From Beta vulgaris subsp. vulgaris (Eukaryota > Streptophyta > Magnoliopsida > Caryophyllales > Amaranthaceae): DNA of 64,000 bases. The translations under genes were made by a program, and so were the position numbers. Every line of letters starts with the position of its first letter. Positions within the stretch are counted from its first letter, which is position 1. The notes below the pieces were generated by a model. That model worked only from the letters and a program-made list of their open reading frames with translations, searched no databases and was not told where the DNA came from. The DNA lies in assembly GCF_026745355.1 (NCBI RefSeq), contig NC_079202.1, positions 46,512,873 to 46,576,872 on the forward strand, read 5' to 3'. Below are positions 34,744 through 46,535 of this stretch, one piece after another.

Positions 34744-35119
34744 TCTTCCTTATCTAAGTTTAATTGAGTATGTTTCTTCCATTTTTCGAATTAAAACCTG
34801 CCTATCTTAACACAAAATTTCCCGAATTTTGAAATGAATATTAGGTTTCGAAGTGTCGAGCATCAACGTCTGTTGATCGAGTTCCTCGTTGTTCGAGATT
34901 CGGCTTTGAACCCACTGATTTTCTCTGCGGTCACATTTCCCCTGAACCCAAATCGCTATCGGCCCCCTTTTGTTCACTCCACAATTGATGGAGATACCAT
35001 GATTTTTTATTGGATGACAACCTAGAATTGTGATCTTGAGTTCGAGTTGGAATGAAAAGGGAGAGGCGTGTTGTTGAGCTTCGAGTTAACGGCATGAATC
35101 TGCCCTCTTTCCTCCCTTT

Positions 35120-35689
35120 TGTTAGGTGTGATCAATGAGAGAACCGGATATATCACTCCAAGGAACAGAATCTACGCTTTCCTATTAGTTTAATTTCGCC
35201 CCACTAGGATCACCGGGTTACCACGAAATAACTAATGAGATACAATGGAGTTGTAATTCACTTATATGATCGATCAAAGTGAATTCTAAGGACTTTGTGT
35301 TTTGGATTGTGATTTACACTCAATGAAAATTAGCTAGTAATTCAAAGAGCAAGCAAGTGTTTAGAGGAGAAAACACTTAACACCTTTTTTCTCTCTACTT
35401 GTTCACAAGTGAACTACAATGGCCTATTTATAGCCATCAACCTAGGATGCCATTAGTCACAAAGGAGTAATGATACACCATTGAAAAACTCGTTAAAATC
35501 TTAATTCATTAGCATGTTAATGAGTATTAAACCCATGTAACATACTACATTTAACCATCAAGATTAATGCTAAATCAATGACTAGTAACATCCCTCATAA
35601 TCAACTAAGAGCATCCAAGAATACAAAGTATCCAATGTTGTTTCATTGCCTTGTACACTTAAGTCCATTTATGTATAAATGTTCCAACA
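35120..35689 (-). repeat. 3' LTR of the non-coding LTR element
   Basis: 570 bp, TG...CA in window orientation, nearly identical to 37658-38228. Confidence 0.9.
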
Positions 35690-36365
35690 ATCCTCCGCCC
35701 ATTTATAATATAAATGGCTAACGACTTGCATAAAATTATTCACAAAACAACATACTTGTGCATAAATAGAAATGTCATAAAGATTGAATTCCTACTTAGT
35801 ATATGTATACTTTACGATAACTCCAATTGTTATGATAGACTAAGTTTTGAATCAAACAATCACTACGAATTATCGAAGATACAATACACACAAGTACTAA
35901 CAAAAATTCCTTTAACCCTCTACACCTTTGACGACATGGTGTCCATATCCATTCATGAGTTTTCCAAGTTAAGCCCCTAACTTGGTGAAGCGGCCAAACT
36001 TCTTACTCATATAGGTAGACTTTATTTATAGAATAATCACTCTTGCAATATGAGCATCCTCCAAAAGTCTATTAAGAAATAAATTCTCAACCTCCTTCAT
36101 TGCAATATTGAGCACTAACCTCAGGATGATTTGCTAATTTAGTGCTCCAAATTACTATTCTTGAATTCAATGAGGATCCAACTTTACTTAGTAATTTAAG
36201 TTGGGCTTTCCACCCCTTTACAATTTTATACTATTTTAACTTGACAACACTTTGGCCAAAGATTTTTCCAAGTTAAAATGAACCGTATAAAAATTCAAGA
36301 TTGCGACTCCATGTTATATAAAATCAAGCATATAATAATGTCGCATTTCCATGTGCTATGATTTA

Positions 36366-36683
36366 CTCCCTACGTTTCCTAAAGATCTTCCCTCTTTCCG
36401 TTTAAGGGTGTTTCCAAAAGATCTTCCCTCTTTTGCTTTATTCCTTATTTGGCAAAACAAATTTCCCTATTTACCCTCTCATGTCACTATCATATGGTCC
36501 ATCATTACATTATTAATTCAATTTTACTCTCTTTCTCTCTCCTACTTTAACCCATTTTTATTTGTTTATTTATCTTAACCCCTTTCTCTCTCCTACTTTA
36601 CTCACACCATGTCCCACACAACTTGATTTACCTTGGTATCTGTAGGAACAGTAAGTGGGAAGATCTTTAGGAAACGGAGGGAG
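36366..36683. mobile_element. Stowaway-type MITE, copy 1
   Basis: CTCCCTACGTTTCCTAAAG and its complement form the ends, with TA duplicated at 36364-36365 and 36684-36685. 318 bp, the same length and nearly the same sequence as 51996-52313. Confidence 0.9.
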
Positions 36684-37657
36684 TACGATATAAACATGAT
36701 AGTATACCCCATTGATAAAATAGAAGTATATCACAATAACTAGTGATATGATACATGGACTAGCCATAAAATCACTTCACATATCAAATGAATATCACTC
36801 CATCTATTTAATTTACATGACAATTATTATAGTATTTGAAAATGCTCCACAAACTAATTCTTGGATTTCCAAGGAATTACACATCCAAGAAGAAACACCT
36901 CCTTTATGAAGAATAAACCTCCTCCACAAAGAACAATATTTTCATAAAGAATAAACCTCCATGAAAATCTCATCTTCTAGTAAAAAATACCAATTCCTTA
37001 ATCCATGACTTAATTTGTATCAAAATATATAATCCTTCTTATACCAAAAGCCATATATTTTCATTTTCAATCAAGACATGTCACTTAAAAAATTGAGTCA
37101 AAGATAATAAATTAAATAATTATCTTTCTTTATACTTATCCCAAGTATAAAGGCTTAATTTATATGCATAAAAATACATTTCATAAATCAATATCCAAGT
37201 ATAAGATTTCTCCTCCCAATATATACAAATTTTACCATATGACCACATGTTACCAAATTTGTATATAAACACTTATACTTTTGATTTATCATGAGACCAT
37301 ATCTCAAAAATTATTGTGGAAGTAAACATCACAATAAACATACTATCTTTACCAAGAAAAGTACTCTTAATAATCTTAGATTATTATCATTGTTGAAAAG
37401 AAAAAAAAACCCATATATCATAGAACATTGTTAACAAATGCACATAGTTCTATTAAACCATAAAACCACATCAATAATTAAATTGATCATCATACATATG
37501 ATATGAATATGTAGAGCAAAAACAATTATGAATAGACATGCATTTTACCTTTAACAAATAATAACCATAGTACGTAGAACAAACCATATCCAACTCTTCC
37601 AAGACCCATATCCTTGAGAGGTGAAAACATATCCAAAAGAAAATTAAACTAATAGAT

Positions 37658-38228
37658 TGTTAGGTGTGATCAATGAGAGAACCGGATATATCACTCCAAG
37701 GAACGGAATCTACGCTTTCCTATTAGTTTAATTTCGCCCCACTAGGATCACTGGGTTACCACGAAATAACTAATGAGATACAATGGAGTTGTAATTCACT
37801 TATATGATCAATCGAAGTGAATTCTAAAGGACTTTGTGTTTTGGATTGTGATTTACACTCAATGAAAATTAGCTAGTAATTCAAAGAGCAAGCAAGTGTT
37901 TAGAGGAGAGAACACTTAACACCTTTTTTCTCTCTACTTGTTCACAAGTGAACTACAATGGCCTATTTATAGCCATCAACCTAGGATGCCATTAGTCACA
38001 AAGGAGTAATGATACACCATTGAAAAACTCATTAAAATCTTAATTCATTAGCATGTTAATGAGTATTAAACCCATGTAACATACTATACTTAACCATCAA
38101 GATTAATGCTAAATCAATGACTAGTAACATCCCTCATAATCAACCAAGAGCATCCAAGAACACAAGGTATCCAATGTTGTTTCATTGCCTTGTACACTTA
38201 AGTCCATTTATGTATAAATGTTCCAACA
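37658..38228 (-). repeat. 5' LTR of the non-coding LTR element
   Basis: 571 bp. Ends next to the CCTTT target duplication. Confidence 0.9.
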
Positions 38229-38948
38229 CCTTTTCATTTTTATTTTCTGTTTGTAGCATCCTTCTCATCTTACTTTTTTTCTTTTTTGAATTTTAGTGAT
38301 TTTGTAATTAATTTTATTATTCTTCTATAAATTGAAGGAGAAGATCAATATCTTATTCATGGTTCAACTTTTTTTTTTTTTTAGTTTGCTACTCAATTTT
38401 GTGCTTAAAATTTGTTATGTTTAAAAAGTATGGTTTGATTGAAGTCTGGGTTTTAAGATGTTCGATTGTTGTTGTTTAATTTTAATTTAATCAAATATGT
38501 ATACAAGTTGTATAATTGAAGCAATAATGGAACGAATAATTATTGTGGAGTTGTATTATAAATTTGTGGCATTGATGAATGGCTGACAACACTGATTTGT
38601 ATGTATTCTATAAAAATGACCCATTTGCATCGAATCCATGTAAAATCCGACGCATATTCACTTATTCTTTATTAAAAATTGACTGTTTTACGTCGCACAT
38701 AGTCTAACATGCAACACAAATGGTGCTAGTGGTGTTGATCTAATTGGGCTCAAGGGTCATGTGCGTCAGACATTGCTTAAGTCTGACGCAAATAGCTTAA
38801 TATCTGCATCGAGTCCTGATACAACGCAAATCATCTCTCCTTAATTTGCGTCGAGGCCTGTAGCGTCAGACATGTGGGGTCTGGCATCTGACCCAAATCG
38901 TCGATTCTATACTAGTGATATAGCCCAACAACCTGGGCTTCGATACCA

Positions 38949-39189
38949 TGTCAAATTGGTCTGGTTGCTCCCGCCACTGAAGAGTGGAAATTCACTTTAC
39001 AAGACCAAAGAGGTTCCGCCTTAAAACTGTAACAATAAGGAGAGTAGCCCCTTTGTGTTATAAAGTGGGCATATCTCATATATTTCTTCAATGTTGGAAA
39101 CACATCCCAACACTCCGATCCCCCTTAATTTCAAATTCATAATTGTGGGACAACACTTACATTCACACGTGGTTTGTTATGGCTCAACA
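38949..39189 (-). repeat. TRIM-like LTR with adjoining primer site
   Basis: 241 bp. On the minus strand it is followed by TGGTATCGAAGCCC, a good initiator tRNA-Met primer site (38935-38948). The related LTR at 33453-33696 is probably its partner, now 5.2 kb away because of the nested CACTA element. Confidence 0.6.
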
Positions 39190-40257
39190 ATACCTCATCA
39201 ATTAATAACGTGAACAAAGCACATTCAACATCTATCGGCCTCATCGATTAGATAACCAAGAAAAAATGCATATTTCTAATATATAAGTGAAGGGGAGCAT
39301 GGTGTCCCACAATTAAATGACTATAATACCCCTACTTTTTTAATTACATCAATTTTGTTTAAATTTTTTAAATAATAATGGTTATCAATCAAAATATTTG
39401 TGATTTAAAACACTAAAATTAGAATAACTTAAAAAAATTAGTTTTAGAAAAAAGAAAGACTAAAAAGTTCACAAAAAAAAAACAATATACCAAACTATCA
39501 AAATCTTCCATCAAAAGGAAACATTACCAAAATAAAAAAATCAGCAATATACTTCCATAATATTATATTAATGTAAAGAAAGATCATTTTAATGGTTTAT
39601 ATAATTTCAATTTGTGTAATCCAGTTACATATAGATAATAAGGTTAGATCAAGACAATGTACTACATTTGAAGTTTTAGCTATAATAATGATAGATAAAT
39701 AAATGTTAGAATTAAAAACTATTCACAACTAAAAAGAAATGCACAAAAATGTGAAGGTAATCTTTGCGATTATGGAGAACATAAATTTGAATCAAATTTG
39801 GGAATTAAAAAAAGCAAAAAATAGCAAAAAGAAAGATTCTTTTTTCTTATTTTATTTCCACGGATAAATATATTTGTAATCATGAACTAATTTGCTAATC
39901 GGATTAGACTTGACAAAAGAGGTGATTATGCAATAATTTTTATGAATATGTTTTTAGTACTATGTTGAAAATATTAATTAGAAGTGCATGCTTTCTTTAA
40001 CTACGTTGGTTCCATTTTCATTCAACTTATTTTGCTTATCTGATCAACTGATCTGAACTTATTTTTGCTGAACATAACTTTTAATAAATTGAACAAAATA
40101 GACCCTTTACTAGAAAAAAAATTGCCAACTTAAACTACTATAATGATGTCGTTATTGTATGTAAAACTAGCTACTCAACATTACAAAATATCAAAATGAA
40201 GAAATCGTTATTACGCGCAACGCATACTTAGAAAGCTAGTTTAACATCTAATTGAAG
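39190..40257. other. AT-rich stretch, duplicated in copy B
   Basis: No gene. Nearly identical to 43064-44149. TCTGATCAACTGATCTGAAC words near 40040 resemble a dispersed repeat. Confidence 0.4.
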
Positions 40258-40267
40258 AATGACCCAA

Positions 40268-40645
40268 TCTAATAGCCTCCCTTACCCTTTCTTCATCAGT
40301 TAGGGTTGTCATGGATATTTTTATTCATCGTAAGGCACTCTCCTCCTTTTATTTTCAGTTTTTAGTTTTGTTGAATAAATTAGTATCTCGTTATGGAATT
40401 CTTTTTATTCATCGTAAGAATGTTCTTCCCAAAATATGTCAGAATGATAGCCTTCCTCATCAATAGTTGTTTGATTTAGCAAATACGCAAGGGAGATGCG
40501 TTGTATTGCTCGATCTAGTTCATTGTAGTTTTTTCGAAGACAAATTTGATTTAACCTTGTTTGTTTGTATCTTGTTTTTCTTTAATATCTATTGTAGATG
40601 TCGTTTGGCCTTCAATTGATGAAATTTCTTTTTTTTTTTAAAAAA
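40268..40645 (+). mobile_element. A-tailed retroposon, family R, copy 2
   Basis: Same family as 19613-20229 but internally deleted. A 10-bp TSD AATGACCCAA lies at 40258-40267 and 40646-40655, with a T/A-rich tail. Confidence 0.7.
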
Positions 40646-40963
40646 AATGACCCAACCATAAAACACATAAAGGGATCACGAAACCGACTGCAAATTGATC
40701 GATCGAATAACATGCTTAAAAGTCTTAGAAAATCCATTCCACCTTGCTGGTTAAATCTTTTCATGCTGAAACTTGCACCCTGACCTATCAGACTCTTAGT
40801 TTGCCTTGTAAATCCACATAGATCCAACCAAGTTCTTTCGAGCATTTCATGTAATTTTTAAATACGAAATTTGAATTCTTCCGCCATGTATATACTAATT
40901 TTAAACATTATTTGCTTTATAAAATCCATCTTATATCCAAGTGATCATATGATGATCTATTAT

Positions 40964-42207
40964 CACTAGTATAAATGTTAATTGCGACGGTCATTAAAGG
41001 GCATATTGTTGCGGTTTTGGCTGTGCAACAATTATTACCTATTGCTGCGTTTTATTGTTGCGGCTAGAGGTGGGCACGGGTCGTGCCGGGACGGCCCACG
41101 TGCCAAGCCCGCATGCCTCGTGCCACAACGTGCCGTGCCAAAACGGGCCAAGAAATGCTCGTGCCGTGCCGGGCTCGTGCCAAGTTGTAAAATCTAAGGC
41201 CCATGCACGACCCGGCCCACGTGCCGTGTCGGGCCGGCTCGTGCCGTGCCATCATGCCTTATACAAATTTTAAATATTATGAAATTTTAACCAAAATAAG
41301 CGTGCCAACTTGTGGGCCGGCCCGTCGTGCTTGTGCCGGGTTCGTGCCAAACTTTTAGAATGTTGTTCATGCATGGCCCACGGCCCACCACCGTCGTCTC
41401 ATAGCGGGCTGTGCTGGGCCGGGCTCAAATCGTGTCGTGCCGTGCCGTGCCGTGCCGGCCCTGTGCCAGCCCTCGTGCCAGCCCAGCCCATGCCCAGATC
41501 TAGTTGCGGCTCTTACCCAACAACAATAGGTATTTTTTTTAATAAAAAAAAGAAACATATTGCTATTGTTTTTGATAGGAACAACAACATTAGGTATTTT
41601 ATTGATAAAAAAATGAAACCTATTGCTACTGCTTTTGATAGGAACAACAACAATAGGTGTCAGCGAAAGTGAGGAGCAGCGAAAGTGAGAGGCGAAGAAA
41701 GGAGGAGCGAAAGTGATGGATGGGAGTAAGACAGAGTGAGAAAGGTTGAGAGAATTGAGAGGGAGAAGTGTATCTGCCATGAGAGAGAGGAAGGAGGATT
41801 GAGATAGAGAACTCAGAAGTGAGGGAGGCGCGGGTTAGATTTAGGGTTTAGTAAGGAAGGTGCGACTGAAATATTGTTATATAATATTGGGCCTTTTATT
41901 GCTATAGTTTTTTCAAGAAACTGCAACAATAGCTTAAAATTTTAATATATTAATCAATTGCTGATTAAAATATTAATATTTTAATCTATTGCTGCGGTTT
42001 TGGGTAGGAACCGTAGCAATAGATCTTGTCAAACTAGTCAAATAGTTTTGAAAATTTTTCATTGATGTCTAGTGTTGCGGTTTTCACCCAGAACCGCATC
42101 AATAGGTTAATTTTTTATTCTTTTTTTTCTTTTGACGTGATTTACTGCTACGTATGGGTTAAATCGCGTCAATTCAGCCGTAACAATAAGCAATTATTCT
42201 ACTAGTG
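40964..42207. mobile_element. CACTA-type element with TTGCTGCGG words
   Basis: Ends are CACTAGTATAAATG (40964) and, complemented, CACTAGTAGAATAA (42207). Flanking triplets are TAT and TGT. TTGCTGCGGTTTT and AACCGCAGCAATA-like words recur at 41000-41060 and 41880-42190. 1244 bp including a nested hAT-type MITE; no coding capacity. Confidence 0.7.
41065..41502. mobile_element. hAT-type MITE with reiterated CGTGCC words (copy A)
   Basis: Exact 8-bp TSD GTTGCGGC at 41057-41064 and 41503-41510. The ends are TAGAGGTGGGCACGG and the complement of TAGATCTGGGCATGG. The interior is dominated by roughly twenty CGTGCC/GGCACG words on both strands. Inserted in a CACTA element before the segmental duplication, since copy B has it too. 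Confidence 0.85.
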
Positions 42208-42866
42208 TGTTGGACAAGGGAGTTACAAACATAACATCTCGTCGGAGATTAGAGGACTTGGCGAGGAGAGAAACTCGAAAGGACAAGACAAACACAATAC
42301 TCGCAAGGCATTACCAATAGATAGAAATTCAGACGAGATGGCCATGCTGAGGGGCTGCGTGGGAGTGTTTGATCGCCTCATTAACAAGGTCCCTCATCAG
42401 AGCAACTATATAAAAGTAGGACACACGATCGAGGGTGTTTATGAAACACAAGTAAACGTTCACGACTAATTAAGTGAGCTGTCAGATGCCGCTTGTGTTT
42501 TGTGCAGGGTTGTCAAAGCAAGGGAGAGATGTATTGTGTGTATTGTGCACGGATGTGGACAACATGGGCAATGGATGAGCATGAGCCACAACAAGAAACA
42601 TGTGCATTATTTATTAGGACCTTAGACAAAATCATGGTTGATCAGCATTAATAATGCTTAACAATTGATTAATATGTTTACCTTTTACTGTTCAATAACT
42701 AGCACTTAGAGATGTATACATAATTTTACTCAAAAAAAAAAAAAGAGAATGGAAGTATTAGAATATCGCTACACTTATTCACTGGATATATCCACACATA
42801 CTCGGAGCTTGCTACGTTTACCTAGTGGCCGGGTAATCTATCGAACATAAAATCATAGATTATTTT
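42208..42866 (+). other. Unique segment with a short unexplained ORF
   Basis: A 43-codon ATG frame (42338-42469, beginning MAMLRGCVGVFDRLINKV) is preceded by a stop-free frame at about 42210-42323 (SRRRLEDLARRETRKDK). It has gene-like composition, but I recognise no family. Most of it (to about 42694) is deleted from copy B. The last part (42695-42866) is shared with the end of copy B. Confidence 0.3.
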
Positions 42867-44159
42867 TTCACTTTACAAGACCAAAGAGGTTCCGCCTTAA
42901 AACTGTAACAATAAGGAGAGTAGCCCCTTTGTGTTATAAAGTGGGCATATCTCATATATTTCTTCAATGTTGGAAACACATCCCAACACTCCGATCCCCC
43001 TTAATTTCAAATTCATTAATTGTGGGACAACACTTACATTCACACGTGGGTTTGGTTATGGGCTCAACAATACCTCATCAATTAGATAACCAAGAACAAA
43101 TGCACATTCAACATCTATCGGCCTCATCGATTAGATAACCAAGAAAAAATGCATATTTCTAATATATAAGTGAAGGGGGAGGCATGGTGTCCCACAATTA
43201 AATGACTATAATACCCCTACTTTTTTAATTACATCAATTTTGTTTAAATTTTTTAAATAATAATGGTTGATCAATCAAAATATTTGTGATTTAAAACAAC
43301 TAAAATTAGAATAACTTAAAAAATTAGGTTTTAGAAAAAAGAAAGACTAAAAAGTTCACAAAAAAAAAACAATATACCAAACTATCAAAATCTTCCATCA
43401 AAAGGAAACATTACCAAAATAAAAAAATCAGCAATATACTTCCATAATATTATATTAATGTAAAGAAATGATCATTTTAATGGGTTTATATAATTTCAAT
43501 TTGTGTAATCCAGTTACATATAGATAATAAGGTTAGATCAAGACAATGTACTACATTTGAAGTTTTAGCTATACTAATAATGATAGATAAATAAATGTTA
43601 GAATTAAAAACTATTCACAACTAAAAAGAAATGCACAAAAATGTGAAGGTAATCTTTGCGATTATGGAGAACATAAATTTGAATCAAATTTGGGAATAAA
43701 AAAAGCAAAAAATAGCGAAAAGGAAGATTCTTTTTTCTTATTTTATTTCCACGGATAAATATATTTGTAATCATGAACTAATTTGCTAATCAGATTAGAC
43801 TTGACAAAAGAGGTGATTATGCAATAATTTTTATGAATATTTTTTTAGTACTATGTTGAAAATATTAATTAGAAGTGCATGCTTTCTTTAAACTACGTTG
43901 GTTCCATTTTCATTCAACTTATTTTGCTTATCTGATCAACTGATCTGGACTTATTTTTGCTGAACATAACTTTTAATAAATTGAACAAAATAGACCCTTT
44001 ACTAGAAAAAAAATTGCCAACTTAAACTACTATAATGATGTCGTTATTGTATGTAAAACTAGCTACTCAACATTACAAAATATCAAAATGAAGAAATCGT
44101 TATTACGCGCAACGCATACTTAGAAAGCTAGTTTAACATCTAATTGAAGAATGACCCAA

Positions 44160-44536
44160 TCTAATAGCCTCCCTTACCCTTTCTTCATCAGTTAGGGTTG
44201 TCATGGATATTTTTATTCATCGTAAGGCACTCTCCTCCTTTTATTTTCAGTTTTTAGTTTTGTTGAATAAATTAGTATCTCGTTATGGGATTCTTTTTAT
44301 TCATCGTAAGAATGTTCTTCCCAAAATATGTCAGAATGATAGCCTTCCTCATCAATAGTTGTTTGATTTAGCAAATACGCAAGGGAGATGCGTTGTATTG
44401 CTCGATCTAGTTCATTGTAGTTTTTTCGAAGACAAATTTGATTTAACCTTGTTTGTTTGTATCTTGTTTTTCTTTAATATCTATTATAGATGTCGTTTGG
44501 CCTTCAATTGATGAAATTTCTTTTTTTTTTAAAAAA
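44160..44536 (+). mobile_element. A-tailed retroposon, family R, copy 3
   Basis: The duplicated twin of 40268-40645, with the same AATGACCCAA TSD (44150-44159 and 44537-44546). It arose by segmental duplication, not by a new insertion. Confidence 0.75.
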
Positions 44537-44855
44537 AATGACCCAACCATAAAACACATAAAGGGATCACGAAACCGACTGCAAATTGATCGATCGAATA
44601 ACATGCTTAAAAGTCTTAGAAAATCCATTCCACCTTGCTGGTTAAATCTTTTCATGCTGAAACTTGCACCCTGACCTATCAGACTCTTAGTTTGCCTTGT
44701 AAATCCACATAGATCCAACCAAGTTCTTTCGAGCATTTCATGTAATTTTTAAATACGAAATTTGAATTCTTCCGCCATGTATATACTAGATTTTAAACAT
44801 TATTTGCTTTATAAAATCCATCTTATATCCAAGTGATCATATGATGATCTATTAT

Positions 44856-45442
44856 CACTAGTATAAATGTTAATTGCGACGGTCATTAAAGGGCATATTG
44901 TTGCGGTTTTGGCTGTGCAACAATTATTACCTATTGCTGCGTTTTATTGTTGCGGCTAGAGGTGGGCACGGGTCGTGCCGGGACGGCCCACGTGCCAAGC
45001 CCGCATGCCTCGTGCCACAACGTGCCGTGCCAAAACGGGCCAAGAAATGCTCGTGCCGTGCCGGGCTCGTGCCAAGTTGTAAAATCTAAGGCCCATGCAG
45101 ACCCGGCCCACGTCCGTGTCGGGCCGGCTCGTGCCGTGCCATCATGCCTTATACAAAATTTTAAATATTATGAAATTTTAACCAAAATAAGCGTGCCAAC
45201 TTGTGGGCCGGCCCGTCGTGCTTGTGCCGGGTTCGTGCCAAACTTTTAGAATGTTGTTCATGCATGGCCCACGGCCCACCACTCGTGTCGTGCTCATAGC
45301 GGGCTCGTGCTGGGCCGGGCTCAAATCGTGTCGTGCCGTGCCGTGCCGTGCCGGCCCTCGTGCCAGCCCTCGTGCCAGCCCAGCCCATGCCCAGATCTAG
45401 TTGCGGCTCTTACCCAACAACAATAGGTATTTTTTTTAATAA
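44856..45442. mobile_element. CACTA-type element, left half only (copy B)
   Basis: Begins CACTAGTATAAATG like 40964. The right part and terminal repeat are lost in the copy B deletion, so it cannot be excised as a CACTA element. Confidence 0.75.
44957..45399. mobile_element. hAT-type MITE with CGTGCC words (copy B)
   Basis: Same insertion as 41065-41502, TSD GTTGCGGC at 44949-44956 and 45400-45407. A few indels distinguish the copies. Confidence 0.85.
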
Positions 45443-45612
45443 CTAGCACTTAGAGATGTATACATAATTTTACTCAAAAAAAAAAAAAGAGAATGGAAGT
45501 ATTAGAATATCGCTACACTTATTCACTGGATATATCCACACATACTCGGAGCTTGCTACGTTTACCTAGTGGCCGGGTAATCTATCGAACATAAAATCAT
45601 AGATTTTTTTTT

Positions 45613-46278
45613 CCAACGTTAGATAAAAAAGAGAGAAATAGGCGCGGGGGAGAGGGACATGAAGCAAACAAGCAATATAGGTGGATGTAGTTGTTAAATT
45701 AAAGCAGGGGTGTTGAGAAGAATTAAAGCTTATAGGATAGAGTAATAAAAGTGTTGGATTCATAGGTCATGGGGATGTGGTTGTTATAAATTTATAATAG
45801 CTGACGATGGAGCTAGGAGAAAGTGTTGTTGAGTGCTTTTAATTTCCTTAAAAAACTTTAGTATAAAAATTATAAAATTATGAATGAGAGGGTATACTTG
45901 TTTGAGTGACCCAATTCAGGAAGCTGTATTCATGTTATTACATGTAATGGAAATGAATACTACTACTACTACTTAAATATTGAATATTGAATATTGAATC
46001 CGCCCTCCCCATTAAAAACTCATCAGTAATGGGAGAGAAGGGGGGCATTGAAGACCCTTGTTCAACTGTACAACAGACTCTCCATTTAATGGCTTACTTT
46101 CTCTCTCCTCTAACGTCACCGCCTCTATTTACTACTTTCACTCTCTTTCTCTCTCCTTATTTTAGGATCATCCATGATCATTTTACCTAGGTTAGTTCCG
46201 TCCCAACATTTTGCATCCAGTATTGTTATATGTGAATGTGATGGCAACTTAAGTGCTATTCAAGTTGTATAATTCTGA
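45613..46278. other. Intergenic stretch with heptamer repeat
   Basis: No gene. TATTGAA is repeated three times at about 45977-45998. Confidence 0.4.
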
Positions 46279-46535
46279 CTAGTTTTTAAGCCCGGGCTAT
46301 GTCCCGGGTAAGAAAAAATTTTATTTATTAATATAATACTTAATGATAATAACACTAAATACAACTTAACCTAGTGATTAAGACTTTAGTATATGTACTT
46401 GAGATCAAACCCTATACTTTGCAATTTCTAAAAAAAATTATTGACATGGATTACATGAACTAAAACTCCTTATAGAAAGAGCGCCACGTGGCACAGTTTC
46501 TTGTTTATACACGCCTTTTAATATATTAGTATAGA
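46279..46535 (-). mobile_element. Non-autonomous Helitron, copy 2
   Basis: On the minus strand it starts TCTATACTAATATATT and ends CTAG, with the CCCGGG hairpin at 46291-46308 near the 3' end and host A and T at the junctions. It is the same family as 127-388, diverged by several substitutions and small indels. Confidence 0.8.

Larger units (their letters stand above)
35120..38228 (-). mobile_element. Non-coding LTR retrotransposon (LARD/TRIM-like), young
   Basis: LTRs at 35120-35689 and 37658-38228 (570 and 571 bp) differ at about a dozen positions by eye. A perfect 5-bp TSD CCTTT lies at 35115-35119 and 38229-38233. On the minus strand the LTR begins TGTTGGAACA after a polypurine tract GGGCGGAGGA (35690-35700), which sets the orientation. 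The 1.97-kb interior (35690-37657) shows no Gag-Pol motif and holds a Stowaway-type MITE. No canonical tRNA-Met primer site adjoins the 5' LTR. The element must use proteins from another source. Confidence 0.88.
34052..38917. mobile_element. CACTA-type element with TTTGCGTCGGA subterminal words
   Basis: The left end is TACTAGTAGAAAA (34052; first base changed from C). The right end at 38917 is the complement of CACTAGTATAGAA. Flanking triplets AAA and ATA are a near match to a 3-bp TSD. TTTGCGTCGGA and TCCGACGCAAAT recur at 34100-34480 and 38630-38900, as TNPA-type binding arrays do in En/Spm. About 1.75 kb of its own sequence remains, including a CT-rich leader at 34500-34740. No transposase was found. 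The rest is an inserted LTR element (35120-38228). Confidence 0.7.
38991..42866. repeat. Tandem segmental duplication, copy A
   Basis: The sequence from TTCACTTTACAAGACCAAAG at 38991 to TAAAATCATAGATTA near 42862 is repeated directly afterwards, starting at 42867 (period 3876 bp). It contains part of a TRIM-like LTR, unique AT-rich DNA, retroposon family R, a CACTA element with a hAT-type MITE, and a unique tail. No gene spans the junction. Confidence 0.93.
42867..45612. repeat. Tandem segmental duplication, copy B (internally deleted)
   Basis: Repeats copy A at high identity but jumps from the position equal to about 41542 to that of about 42697. The junction reads TTTTTTTAATAACTAGCACT with AATAA shared by both breakpoints. 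The loss of about 1.15 kb removes the right half of the CACTA element and most of the unique segment. Confidence 0.92.

Noticed and set aside
40982..41780. Several 60-140 codon frames repeated at 44874-45400
   Set aside because: They fall in CGTGCC-rich MITE sequence inside a CACTA element and are open only because of composition.
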